Source of the DNA: JAVJST01 sp040219295
Lineage (GTDB): Bacteria > Pseudomonadota > Alphaproteobacteria > Rhodospirillales > Casp-alpha2
Assembly: GCA_040219295.1 (NCBI GenBank)
Contig: JAVJST010000009.1
Location: 1 to 63,625, forward strand
DNA length: 63,625 nucleotides
Reading direction: 5' to 3'
The position numbers were made by a program, and so were the translations under genes. The notes under the pieces are model-generated. The model saw only the letters and a program-made list of their open reading frames with translations. It had not been told where the DNA came from and made no database searches. Below, one piece after another: positions 15,122-22,909 of this stretch; position 1 is the stretch's first letter; every line of letters begins with the position of its first letter.

Positions 15122-15940
15122 ATGAAACGCCTACTTGTTCCGCTGACAGGCGGCGACGCCGACCGGCGGGCCCTCGACGCCGCGATACGGATCGTGCCGG
15201 ACGCGCACATCGATGCGAAACTGTTTCGGCCTGATCCGAAGACCGTACCGGCCATGATCGGCGACGGTTACGCCGGCGATGTCATCGAGATGATGATCAA
15301 TGCGGCCGAGGAACGCGGTCAGGAAATGCTGGCAAACGCGAAGGCCGTCTTCCAGCAGTGGCAGGAGGACACCGGCACCAAGACCGCCACGTTCGCCGAA
15401 ATCGTCGGATCGCTGGAGGACACGCCAATCGGTCCAGTCAGGCTTGCCGACCTCGTCGTATTTAGCCGTTCCGGCACGGTCGACATCAACCAGGAAATGC
15501 TGCTTTCGACGATCCTGTTCGACGGTGGCCGACCGGTCACGTTGTTTCCGGCCGCGGATATGGACGCGGACATTAAGCACGCCGCCATCGCTTGGGACGG
15601 CTCGAAGCAGGCTGCACGTGCCGTTGCCATGGCCATGCCGGTGCTGGCCGCCATGGATGAGATTTCCGTGGTGACCATTCACGAGCACAGCAAGGATCAT
15701 GTCGATCCCAACGAACTGGCGCGAACGTTGCGGGCCAACAAGATGACGGCCGAAGCGGTCGGGGTCGATCTCGGCGGCGCCCCAAAACCGACGATGCTCC
15801 GCGACGAACTCGTCCGCACCGGAGCCGGGATCGTCGTCATGGGCGCCTACGGCCACAGCCGCCTGCGCGAGATGATATTCGGAGGCGTCACTCGCGATGT
15901 GCTCGAGAACTTCGCTTTGCCCGTCATCCTCGCGCACTGA
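15122..15940 (+). CDS. Universal stress protein (UspA family)
   Basis: 272 residues. The C-terminal half is a UspA domain with the ATP-binding signature GAYGHSRLREMIFGGVTRDVL (G-2x-G-9x-G-S/T type) and HAAIAWDGSKQAARAVAMAMP. The N-terminal half is a degenerate second Usp unit beginning MKRLLVPLTGGDADRRALDAA. Double-Usp proteins are cytoplasmic, bind ATP or AMP and accumulate under stress. The start is ATG 15122, after GGGAGATCAG; an upstream in-frame TTG (15005) lacks support. Convergent with the RNA methyltransferase gene, 11 bases apart. Confidence 0.9.
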   Translation: MKRLLVPLTGGDADRRALDAAIRIVPDAHIDAKLFRPDPKTVPAMIGDGYAGDVIEMMINAAEERGQEMLANAKAVFQQWQEDTGTKTATFAEIVGSLEDTPIGPVRLADLVVFSRSGTVDINQEMLLSTILFDGGRPVTLFPAADMDADIKHAAIAWDGSKQAARAVAMAMPVLAAMDEISVVTIHEHSKDHVDPNELARTLRANKMTAEAVGVDLGGAPKPTMLRDELVRTGAGIVVMGAYGHSRLREMIFGGVTRDVLENFALPVILAH

Positions 15941-15951
15941 GCCGACGGCGG

Positions 15952-17265
15952 CTAACTGCCGCGCCTCGTGAATACGCCGACGATTTCGATGTGCGCCGCA
16001 TGTCGGAACTGGTCGACGGGCGTGACATGCTCCAGCCGATAACCGCCCCCGATCAGGATCGCGGCGTCGCGCGCAAATGTTGCCGGATCGCACGAAACAT
16101 TGACCACAACGGGCACAGTGGCGGCGGCCAGCTCGCGGGCCTGCGCCTCGGCGCCGGCGCGCGGGGGATCGAACACAACGCATCCGATGTCGCCTAGATC
16201 GTCCGCGTTCAATGGATCCTCGAACAGGTCGCGACGGCGGACGTCGACGGGTTTGAGGCCCGGCGTCGCGTTTACGGCATGCTCGAGCGCGCCGAGCGCC
16301 TCCCCGTCGCTGTCGACCGCGAGGACCGACTGGCGCCGGGCGAGCCTGAGCGCAAAAGGGCCGACGCCGCAAAACAGGTCGGCGACAGCACAGCCGCCAG
16401 GCACGTGGTCGAGAACAAGGCCGGCCAGCGCCGCCTCGCCTGCATGGGTCGCCTGCAGGAACCCGCGCGGCGGCGGCGACAGGGGCGCGCCGCCCGTGTC
16501 AAGGACCGGCCGGCGGCGTTCGGCCAGCGTCTCGCCGGCGAACGTCAGGCGGGCGAGATCGAACTCGGCGGCGACCGCGGCAAGACCTTCGCGGATGCCA
16601 AGGTCGATGTCGTCGGCGCCGGCAACGTCCACATCGAGGCCACTGTCGGTTGCCGTTATCCTGAGATCGAGCGCGGCGCGCGGACCGCCGGCACATGCGG
16701 CGATAGCCCGGCCGATGTCGAACGCCGGCGCCAGCGCCCCGGTCAGGACCGGACAGGCCGCGATGTCGACGACCGAGCGGCCGCGCCTGGCATGAAAACC
16801 GGCCACGACGGACCCGTCGCCGGCGCGCGCGGTGTGCACCGTCACCCGCCGTCGGCCGGCGCCGTGGGCGTCGATCAAGGGTCCGATCTCGGTCTCGATC
16901 CGCTGGTTGCGAAGCGCGGTGACGACGATATCGCGCTTCCATTCGGCGTAGGCGTCCGGCGCCATGTGCTGCGTCGCGCAACCGCCGCACGATCCGAATA
17001 CGGGACAGTCCGGTGCGATGCGGTCCGACGACGGTTCGATCACCGAGAGCAGTCGCCCCCGTGCGCCCGAGACCTCGGCGTCGACGACTTCACCCGGCAG
17101 CGTGTAGGGCACGTAGACCGGGTCGCCGCCGGCTTCCGGTGCGGCGACACCGTCGCCCCGGTGGCCGAGGCGTTCGACACGCAGGCGAACCCGTCCCGCA
17201 GCCGGCCGTTTGTCGCCGCGCGGTCGGCGGCCGGATCGCTTGCTTTGCCGCGCTTTCGTCATCAC
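15952..17265 (-). CDS. TrmA/RlmC/RlmD-family 23S rRNA/tRNA uracil-C5 methyltransferase
   Basis: 437 residues: basic N-terminus, TRAM RNA-binding domain (about 25-80), a Cys cluster (CPVFGSCGGC plus a later CPVL) that normally holds a [4Fe-4S] cluster, and a C-terminal SAM domain with VADLFCGVGPFALRLA, VFDPPRAGAEAQ and the catalytic NVSCDPATFARD. These enzymes methylate C5 of uridine in rRNA or tRNA; the exact site cannot be told from sequence. The start ATG (17265; a second at 17262) overlaps the stop of the radical SAM gene by 4 bases, so the two are translationally coupled. Confidence 0.93.
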   Translation of the reverse strand: MMTKARQSKRSGRRPRGDKRPAAGRVRLRVERLGHRGDGVAAPEAGGDPVYVPYTLPGEVVDAEVSGARGRLLSVIEPSSDRIAPDCPVFGSCGGCATQHMAPDAYAEWKRDIVVTALRNQRIETEIGPLIDAHGAGRRRVTVHTARAGDGSVVAGFHARRGRSVVDIAACPVLTGALAPAFDIGRAIAACAGGPRAALDLRITATDSGLDVDVAGADDIDLGIREGLAAVAAEFDLARLTFAGETLAERRRPVLDTGGAPLSPPPRGFLQATHAGEAALAGLVLDHVPGGCAVADLFCGVGPFALRLARRQSVLAVDSDGEALGALEHAVNATPGLKPVDVRRRDLFEDPLNADDLGDIGCVVFDPPRAGAEAQARELAAATVPVVVNVSCDPATFARDAAILIGGGYRLEHVTPVDQFRHAAHIEIVGVFTRRGS

Positions 17266-18152
17266 AGGCCGCGCAGATGGGCCGGCCGCAGCATCGAGGC
17301 CTGGGTCTGCGCGTCGGCAACGATGGCGAGCAGTCTGTCGCGGTCATGTGGCAGATTGCCGGCCAACGGCAAGCAATTCGACGCGTGGTTGGAACGGAAA
17401 ATGACCGGCGTCGGCGGATCGAGCCGCTCGAGCAGCATGGCTTGCTCGCGCAGGATGCCGGCATCGTCCTGCAGTTCAAAATTGTCGGGCTGGGCGGCCA
17501 GGAACTCGTCGCGGATCATCGGATCGAGGGTCAGCTGCAGGGTCGAGAGATAGGTCGGGGGATGTGCGTTCACCAGATCCGCCGTGTCGGCGATGTGGCG
17601 CTCCCAGCCTGCCTTGCCGCCGAGCCCGAGGATGACGGTCGCCGAGACCTTGAGGCCGGCGGCCCGGGCGTTATCGAGGGCCATGCCGTGGGTTCGTTGC
17701 GACGCCCCCTTGACGACGCGGCGCAAAACCTGTGTCGAACCCGACTCGATGCCAAGATAGACCAGCGAGAGCTTCCTCTCGCGCAAACCGGCGAGTTCCC
17801 CGACGTTCTTGTCGACCAGGTTCTTCGGCGTCGCGTAGGCCGAGACCCGCGCGAGGTTCGGCAAGGCGCCGTGCAGGTAATCGAGGATCGAGTGCAAGGC
17901 CTCGGTCGACAGGGTCATGGCGTCACCGTCGGCGAGGAACACCCGGTGCGCCCCGGGGCGCATCGCGGCGGCCGCGTCGATGTCGGCATAGACGTCGTCG
18001 AGCGGCCGCGCCCTGTACGACTTCGTCTTGTACATCGAACAGAACGTGCAGTAGTTCGCCGAACAGCCGAGCGTCACCTGGATGATCAGGTTGTCGCCTT
18101 CGCTGGGCGGCCGGTAGAGCGGCATGTCGTAGTGCAGCATTCGGGCTTCCAT
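17262..18152 (-). CDS. Radical SAM protein
   Basis: 296 residues. The cluster motif is near the N-terminus: GCSANYCTFCSMYK, a CX4-CX2-C variant rather than CX3-CX2-C, as in a known group of short radical SAM proteins. DGDAMTLSTEAL, LGIESGS and VILGLGG follow the Elp3/MiaB-like barrel pattern. Such proteins bind [4Fe-4S] and cleave SAM; the substrate here is unknown. It is the first gene of a two-gene unit with the RNA methyltransferase and overlaps it by 4 bases, which hints at a shared role in RNA modification, though that is only inference. Confidence 0.85.
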   Translation of the reverse strand: MEARMLHYDMPLYRPPSEGDNLIIQVTLGCSANYCTFCSMYKTKSYRARPLDDVYADIDAAAAMRPGAHRVFLADGDAMTLSTEALHSILDYLHGALPNLARVSAYATPKNLVDKNVGELAGLRERKLSLVYLGIESGSTQVLRRVVKGASQRTHGMALDNARAAGLKVSATVILGLGGKAGWERHIADTADLVNAHPPTYLSTLQLTLDPMIRDEFLAAQPDNFELQDDAGILREQAMLLERLDPPTPVIFRSNHASNCLPLAGNLPHDRDRLLAIVADAQTQASMLRPAHLRGL

Positions 18153-18727
18153 CTAATCCGTTTGGTCACCGTATTTCGCAGAAAGATCGTTCGAACCGGC
18201 CCTGCCGGATGAAAAATGATGACAAATGATGAGAATGTTCATCACCCCCCGGGCGGCTCTCTTTTCTAAACATTATCCGTCTCCGCTCCAGCCTGCCCGG
18301 TGGCGCCCATGTCGGGTTCAATTCCGGTAGAATTGCGGGCTTTCTGCCGCTATCGCCAACTGATTGAAATAAGGCTCATTTTCCGTTTCCCGCCGATTCC
18401 GGCCTATCCGCCGGGCCGGATGGGCTGTTTCCTCCTTGCGGCGAAACAAGCACGCCCCCAACAACGCCGTCCCCCCCCCCTGAATGCGGGAATGACAGCT
18501 TGAACCGGAGATCCGTTCCCGTGACAAAAAGGCATTGCGCTTTATAGGATATTTTTCCTTTAATGTCAAGAATATCTCGCTCGGCGGACATGGTTTCGTC
18601 TTGCCCGATCATGTCGAAACAGGTTCCACTAAGGTCGTACGTGCCGGCCGGCGGCCACCCCGGCCCCCAATGACCGGGCGATCCATGCGGTCGCGCTTTG
18701 CACGAGGGTCAGTTAACCAGGATGTAA
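18153..18727. other. 575-base gap without a convincing gene; contains a C10 tract
   Basis: No frame here has a family signature or ribosome site. The stretch holds a run of ten C (18471-18480) directly before TGAATGCGGGAATGACA, which resembles the dispersed GTCATTCCCGC element of many alphaproteobacteria, and an AT-rich segment at about 18535-18580 that could contain the promoter for the downstream signalling module. Nothing more can be supported. Confidence 0.5.
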
Positions 18728-19759
18728 ATGCCCCTATTTTCAGGACATCTTCCATCGTTTCGTCGGCCGGCGGCGCCCGATCGCGGCCTCCACGCGCTCA
18801 ACAGGCACCGCTTGTTTCGCATCCGGCATCTCCTGGCGCTTCTTGCATTCTCAACGCTGGTTTTCCCCGCTACCCCCGTCAGCGGACAAGGCAGCGAAGG
18901 GGTGTCGCACGACCCGGATAACGAGACGATCGTCGTGGGACGCGTGTCCGGCAACCCGCAACGGCACTTCGAGGCGGTGAAGGCACTCGCCGACTACCTT
19001 GCCGAAAACCTCGACGGGGACTCACCCGTGACCGGTGAAGCCCTGATCGCGGCGGATCTGGACTCGATGTCGACCCATCTCCAAAACGGCACCGTCGACA
19101 TGATCTCCGAGACACCGTTCGGAGCGCTTGCCCTGGTCGAGTCTGCCGGCGCCGAGATTGTGCTTCGCGAATGGAAAGGCGGCGTTCCGAGCTATCGCAG
19201 CGTTGTTTTCGTGCGCGCCGAAAGCCAGCTGGAGAGCATAGAAGATCTCCCCGGACACATCATCGCGTTCGAAGATGCCGGGTCAACGAGCGCGTTTCTG
19301 GTGCCCTACGCGGTTCTCCGGGACCGGGGCCTCAACCTGACGCAGCTGGTATCCCCGCGCGAAACGCCGCCGTCCGACACTATCGGATATGCATTCGCGG
19401 AAAAGGAACTCAACATCGCGCACTGGGTGGTCTCGGGTGTCACGGATGCCGGTTCATTCAGCGATTCGGATTGGGAAGAGCTCGCGGAGACGTCGCCGGA
19501 GATGCGTGAGAACCTCAAGATCATTCACACGACCGAACCAATCATCAGATCCCTGGTCGTCGTGCCGGGAGACATGCCGGAGGCGCGGAAACGAGACCTC
19601 AAACGGGTCCTTCTGGGGATGGCAACGAGCGCTGCGGGGAAAGCCGTCCTCGAACGTTACTACAAGGTCAGGAAATTCGACGAGATAACCGGCGAGGCGG
19701 CAAGTGACCTGGAGTGGATTAGACGGCTTTATGAGCGCGCATACCACGAAGTGAACTAG
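18728..19759 (+). CDS. PhnD-like periplasmic substrate-binding protein
   Basis: 343 residues with a long N-terminal leader and a hydrophobic segment at about 34-50 (LLALLAFSTLVFPATPVSG). The mature part is a phosphate/phosphonate-type binding protein: VVGRVSGNPQRHFEAVKALADYL, DMISETPFGALALVESAGAEIVLR and FEDAGSTSAFLVPYAVLRDRGL. There are no permease or ATPase genes nearby. Instead it abuts a histidine kinase (the stop is directly followed by the kinase ATG), so I infer it senses a ligand for that kinase rather than feeding a transporter. The start is uncertain: a TTG near 18809 would give a more typical signal peptide. Confidence 0.85.
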   Translation: MPLFSGHLPSFRRPAAPDRGLHALNRHRLFRIRHLLALLAFSTLVFPATPVSGQGSEGVSHDPDNETIVVGRVSGNPQRHFEAVKALADYLAENLDGDSPVTGEALIAADLDSMSTHLQNGTVDMISETPFGALALVESAGAEIVLREWKGGVPSYRSVVFVRAESQLESIEDLPGHIIAFEDAGSTSAFLVPYAVLRDRGLNLTQLVSPRETPPSDTIGYAFAEKELNIAHWVVSGVTDAGSFSDSDWEELAETSPEMRENLKIIHTTEPIIRSLVVVPGDMPEARKRDLKRVLLGMATSAAGKAVLERYYKVRKFDEITGEAASDLEWIRRLYERAYHEVN

Positions 19760-21379
19760 ATGAACCTTCGACTCCGCGCCAAGTTCTCGCTGTTTTTCAT
19801 TGCCCTGATCCTGACCCTCGTCGTGTTCCTGTCTGGGGCGGTACTGATACAGGTCAATCGCTCTTCGATGGAAGTCCGCGACGCACACCAGAGCGCTGTG
19901 CGATCGATCGTGTTCAACCAGATCGAGAGTCACGGCATCAAACTGACCACGACGTTGGCGGACGCCCTCGTCAACCATGTTTACCTTTACGACATGGACT
20001 CGATCCGTGACCTCGCCCAATCGGGCCGGCGACAGCACGGCGTGAGCTATCTCTACGTTCATGACATGATGGGACGGATCATTCATGACGGGACGCTTAC
20101 GATCGAAGCGCACGCGACACGTCTCGATGATATCCACATGGCGAAACTGAGCCCCGACCGGGCTGTGGAAACCTGGATCACTGGCAACACGGAGCCCGGC
20201 GCACTGACTGGCGGCAAGGCAATGGCCGAGAACGGGCCACCGGTATTTCACGTATCGGCGCCGATCGTCATCGGCAACGATGTCATCGGCGGGGTTCGAA
20301 TGGGTTTCAGTTTCGATGCCTTCGCCGGCGAGATCGCCGACGCGCAGGCGGAGCTGTCGAATATCAGCGATTCCGGCGTCAACGAGCTGCTGGTCACCCT
20401 CGCGGGTGTAACCGTCCTGCTTGTCGCCATAGGCCTCGGCCTGGCGGACCAGCTTGCCCGTTGGTTGACCCGGCCTATCGAGATTATCGCCGCCGCTTCC
20501 AGGCGAATCGGTCGGGGCGAGTACGGTGTCGAAACCGGTATCGAGCGCACCGACGAAATCGGCGACCTTGCGTCGAACATCGAACAGATGGCGCGGAGCC
20601 TGGAGGCCTCCGAGGCATCGCTCATGGCCCAACACAAAGAAATTCAGAAGCGCCAGATGGAGCTCATGCACTTGCGAAAGCTCGAATCCCTCGGCGGCCT
20701 GACGGCGGGTATCGCGCACAACCTGAACAACTTCATGCAACCCATCGGGTTGCTCAGCGAAGTGCTGATGCAGAAGTTTCCACCAGGATCCCGTGAGCAA
20801 GAAATGGCGAAGCGGATCATCGAGTCCAACCGCAGGGCCAGCGAACTGCTTCGCAACCTGATGACCTACGCGCGCCAAGACGTGGCCGCCAAGAACCCGG
20901 AGTCGATCGCGACGGTGGTCGATGACACCCTGGAAATCGTCGCGCCGACGCTGCCCTCGACCGTCGTTCTGAATCGCGACATCGAGCCCGAAACAGGCAC
21001 GGTCCTGATCGACAAGGGTCAAATTCAGACCGTCGTAATGAATCTCGTCTCGAACGCCCTCGATTCGCTCGAGGGAAAACCCGGCGAAATCTCGGTTTCA
21101 CTTTCGCGCCAGGAGCGCGACGGTTCCCTGCCGGCGGACCGACCGGCCGTTGCCTGCATCTCGGTCGCCGACACGGGGTCGGGAATGGATGACGAAACCC
21201 TGGACAAGATGTTCGATCCGTTCTTCACAACCAAGGAAACCGGAAAGGGAACCGGGTTGGGCCTGTCGACCGCGTTCGGCATCGTCAACGATCACGGCGG
21301 TGCTTTCAGTTGCGAAAGCCGGCCAGGAAAAGGGACGCGCATCGAATTCGTGCTGCCGCTCGTTGCCGCGGATCGATGA
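19760..21379 (+). CDS. Membrane sensor histidine kinase
   Basis: 539 residues: TM1 about 9-31, a periplasmic sensor region to about 205, TM2 about 207-230, HAMP about 232-284 (RWLTRPIEIIAAASRRIGRGEY), a short coiled coil, a dimerisation/phosphorylation helix with GLTAGIAHNLNNFMQPI (phospho-acceptor His320) and a HATPase domain with N box VVMNLVSNALDSL, G1 box DTGSGM and FFTTKETGKGTGLGLS. The HNLNN form of the H box is typical of NtrB/DctB-like kinases. It follows the PhnD-like gene with no gap and precedes a receiver gene, forming a three-gene signalling unit. Confidence 0.93.
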   Translation: MNLRLRAKFSLFFIALILTLVVFLSGAVLIQVNRSSMEVRDAHQSAVRSIVFNQIESHGIKLTTTLADALVNHVYLYDMDSIRDLAQSGRRQHGVSYLYVHDMMGRIIHDGTLTIEAHATRLDDIHMAKLSPDRAVETWITGNTEPGALTGGKAMAENGPPVFHVSAPIVIGNDVIGGVRMGFSFDAFAGEIADAQAELSNISDSGVNELLVTLAGVTVLLVAIGLGLADQLARWLTRPIEIIAAASRRIGRGEYGVETGIERTDEIGDLASNIEQMARSLEASEASLMAQHKEIQKRQMELMHLRKLESLGGLTAGIAHNLNNFMQPIGLLSEVLMQKFPPGSREQEMAKRIIESNRRASELLRNLMTYARQDVAAKNPESIATVVDDTLEIVAPTLPSTVVLNRDIEPETGTVLIDKGQIQTVVMNLVSNALDSLEGKPGEISVSLSRQERDGSLPADRPAVACISVADTGSGMDDETLDKMFDPFFTTKETGKGTGLGLSTAFGIVNDHGGAFSCESRPGKGTRIEFVLPLVAADR

Positions 21380-21427
21380 ATCGTGATAATTTCGCGCCAG
21401 TGAAGTTTCTAGCGAGGATCGAAAGCG

Positions 21428-21865
21428 ATGGCGAAAATTCTCGTTGTGGACGATGTCGAAAACGTTCGGTACTCGCTTCGTCTCGTCCTGGAGAACGCCG
21501 GCCACGAGGTTTTCGAGGCCGAGAACGGCATTTATGCGGAGAATCTTCTGCGCGACCACGCGTTTGATCTGGTGATTACGGACATCATCATGCCGGACAA
21601 GGAAGGCATGGAGTTGATCATGGATATCAACGAAATGTATCCGGCGACCAAGGTCATCGCGATTACCGGAGGCGGCAGGACCAACAGCCCCGTCGCCCTA
21701 AGAGGCTCGGAAGAGATCATGGGTATCGAAGCCTCGGGTCCGAGCCAGATCTACCTCGAGGCGGCGGGCATGCTGGGTGCGCACGATACGCTGATCAAGC
21801 CATTCGATACCGCGCGGCTGATGGCCAGCGTCGACCAGTGCCTCGCGTTGGACCAGAACGCGTGA
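21428..21865 (+). CDS. Single-domain response regulator (CheY-like)
   Basis: 145 residues, a lone receiver with the acidic pair DD (8-9), phospho-acceptor Asp52 (VITDIIMPDKEG), Thr80 and Lys124 (LIKPF). An extra stretch of about 20 residues (about 83-112, RTNSPVALRGSEEIMG onward) sits between the Thr80 strand and the next conserved helix, longer than in a standard CheY. No output domain, so it likely acts by protein contact or passes phosphate on. It follows the histidine kinase by 48 bases; cognate pairing is inferred from that. Confidence 0.9.
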   Translation: MAKILVVDDVENVRYSLRLVLENAGHEVFEAENGIYAENLLRDHAFDLVITDIIMPDKEGMELIMDINEMYPATKVIAITGGGRTNSPVALRGSEEIMGIEASGPSQIYLEAAGMLGAHDTLIKPFDTARLMASVDQCLALDQNA

Positions 21866-21903
21866 GACGCCGGCCGCGGACGCGATGCTCCCGCCCGACC
21901 ATC

Positions 21904-21930
21904 AAAAAAGCCCCCGAATGGGGGCTGTTT
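21904..21930 (-). terminator. Rho-independent terminator
   Basis: A GC-only stem GCCCCC/GGGGGC with loop GAAT (21910-21925). On the minus strand it is followed by TTTTTT, so it ends leftward transcription of the recombinase gene (stop at 22022). On the plus strand the tail is only TGTTT, giving weaker termination for the receiver gene. It lies just outside the long direct repeat. Confidence 0.8.
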
Positions 21931-21931
21931 G

Positions 21932-22766
21932 ATGGTAGCGGAGGAGTGCTTTGGCGAAGCACCTACGATCAAGAAGTCAGTCTAGAAAGGGGGCAGGACG
22001 CGAGCGCCCTACCCTATTCAGCTAAATGTCAACGCGCTCGGCTATCTCGATTGCATCATCAACTTCTATACCGAGATACTTCACCGTGCTTTCGATCTTC
22101 GTGTGGCCAAGCAGTAGCTGGACCGCACGCAGATTTCCCGTTTTTCGGTAGATCAGTGACGCCTTGGTGCGCCGAAGCGAGTGGGTTCCATACTGGAGCG
22201 GATCTAGCCCGATGCTGCTAAGCCAAGTCGAAACACATCGCGCATATTGTCGCGTTGTGATTGGGTGATCCGGACTTCCGCGACCAGGAAAGAGGTACAC
22301 GCTTCGACATACATTGATCCCCGGCAAGTAGTCGTCCAACGCTGCTCGCGTCTGGTCCGTAATCTCAAACGTTACTGGTCTGCCCGTCTTTCGTTGTCGA
22401 ACCGTGGCCCTATTTACCGCTCGACTGTGGGGTGCGATGTCATCAACCTTCAAACGTACGAGGTCGCAGCCGCGTAACTTGCTATCAATTGCGAGATTGA
22501 ACATCGCAAGGTCACGCCGACGTCCATCCATTTGCAGTCGCGTCCGAATGGCCCAAACGTGTTTGGGCTTCAATGGCGGTTTCTGGCCAATGATCTTGCC
22601 CTTGTTCCATGGAACATGAGGTGGTTTGGCATTGATGAAAAACATGGTCTTCCTCCTGTTTGGTTGGAAAAACCATGAAGTCTAGATAACTGCTGAGAAG
22701 GCTTGTCAGGTTCACGCCAGATAGTGGAACAACCGAATATGATGAGGATGTGGCTGCTTCTGACCC
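21932..22766. repeat. Left copy of the ~834-bp direct repeat carrying a recombinase gene
   Basis: Begins ATGGTAGCGGAGGAGTGCTT and ends GGCTGCTTCTGACCC. The same segment, in the same orientation and differing by scattered substitutions and one indel, is at 42199-43032. Flanking bases on both sides are unrelated between the copies, apart from a decayed palindrome at the right end. The copies bracket 19.4 kb. Confidence 0.9.
22022..22645 (-). CDS. Minimal tyrosine recombinase (catalytic domain only)
   Basis: 207 residues. The tyrosine recombinase catalytic set is visible: LAIDSKLRGCDLVRLKVDD (first Arg), THSLRRTKASLIYRKTGN (HxxR), LLLGHTKIESTV (GH box) and KYLGIEVDDA (nucleophile Tyr). The N-terminal SAM-like core-binding domain of phage integrases is absent, so this is the FimB/FimE-like short class. 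Such enzymes invert or exchange DNA at short sites, or act in integrons and transposition. It lies within the left long repeat; a frameshifted second copy is at 42289-42911. The ATG is preceded by AGGAGGAAGACC on the minus strand, a strong ribosome site. Confidence 0.9.
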   Translation of the reverse strand: MFFINAKPPHVPWNKGKIIGQKPPLKPKHVWAIRTRLQMDGRRRDLAMFNLAIDSKLRGCDLVRLKVDDIAPHSRAVNRATVRQRKTGRPVTFEITDQTRAALDDYLPGINVCRSVYLFPGRGSPDHPITTRQYARCVSTWLSSIGLDPLQYGTHSLRRTKASLIYRKTGNLRAVQLLLGHTKIESTVKYLGIEVDDAIEIAERVDI

Positions 22767-22909
22767 AAGACGGACAAGACAGACTGGTCGAGAGCTGGGG
22801 TCGAATGCAGTGGTTCAGCGGCAAGGGAAGAGATATTAACAGTTGTCGACCGACCACTAGTTTCCAGATCACCCTGCAAAGTGGAAACCGGTTCGCTGGC
22901 CGCTGATCT

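Noticed and set aside
16279..17553. Long plus-strand frame opposite the RNA methyltransferase and radical SAM genes
   Set aside because: Crosses two well-supported genes and shows no domain.
21932..21990. Possible tRNA 3' end at the start of the recombinase repeats (GGTAGCGGAGGAG)
   Set aside because: Resembles the 3' part of some tRNA genes, but no T-loop or cloverleaf can be folded; at best a decayed attachment site.
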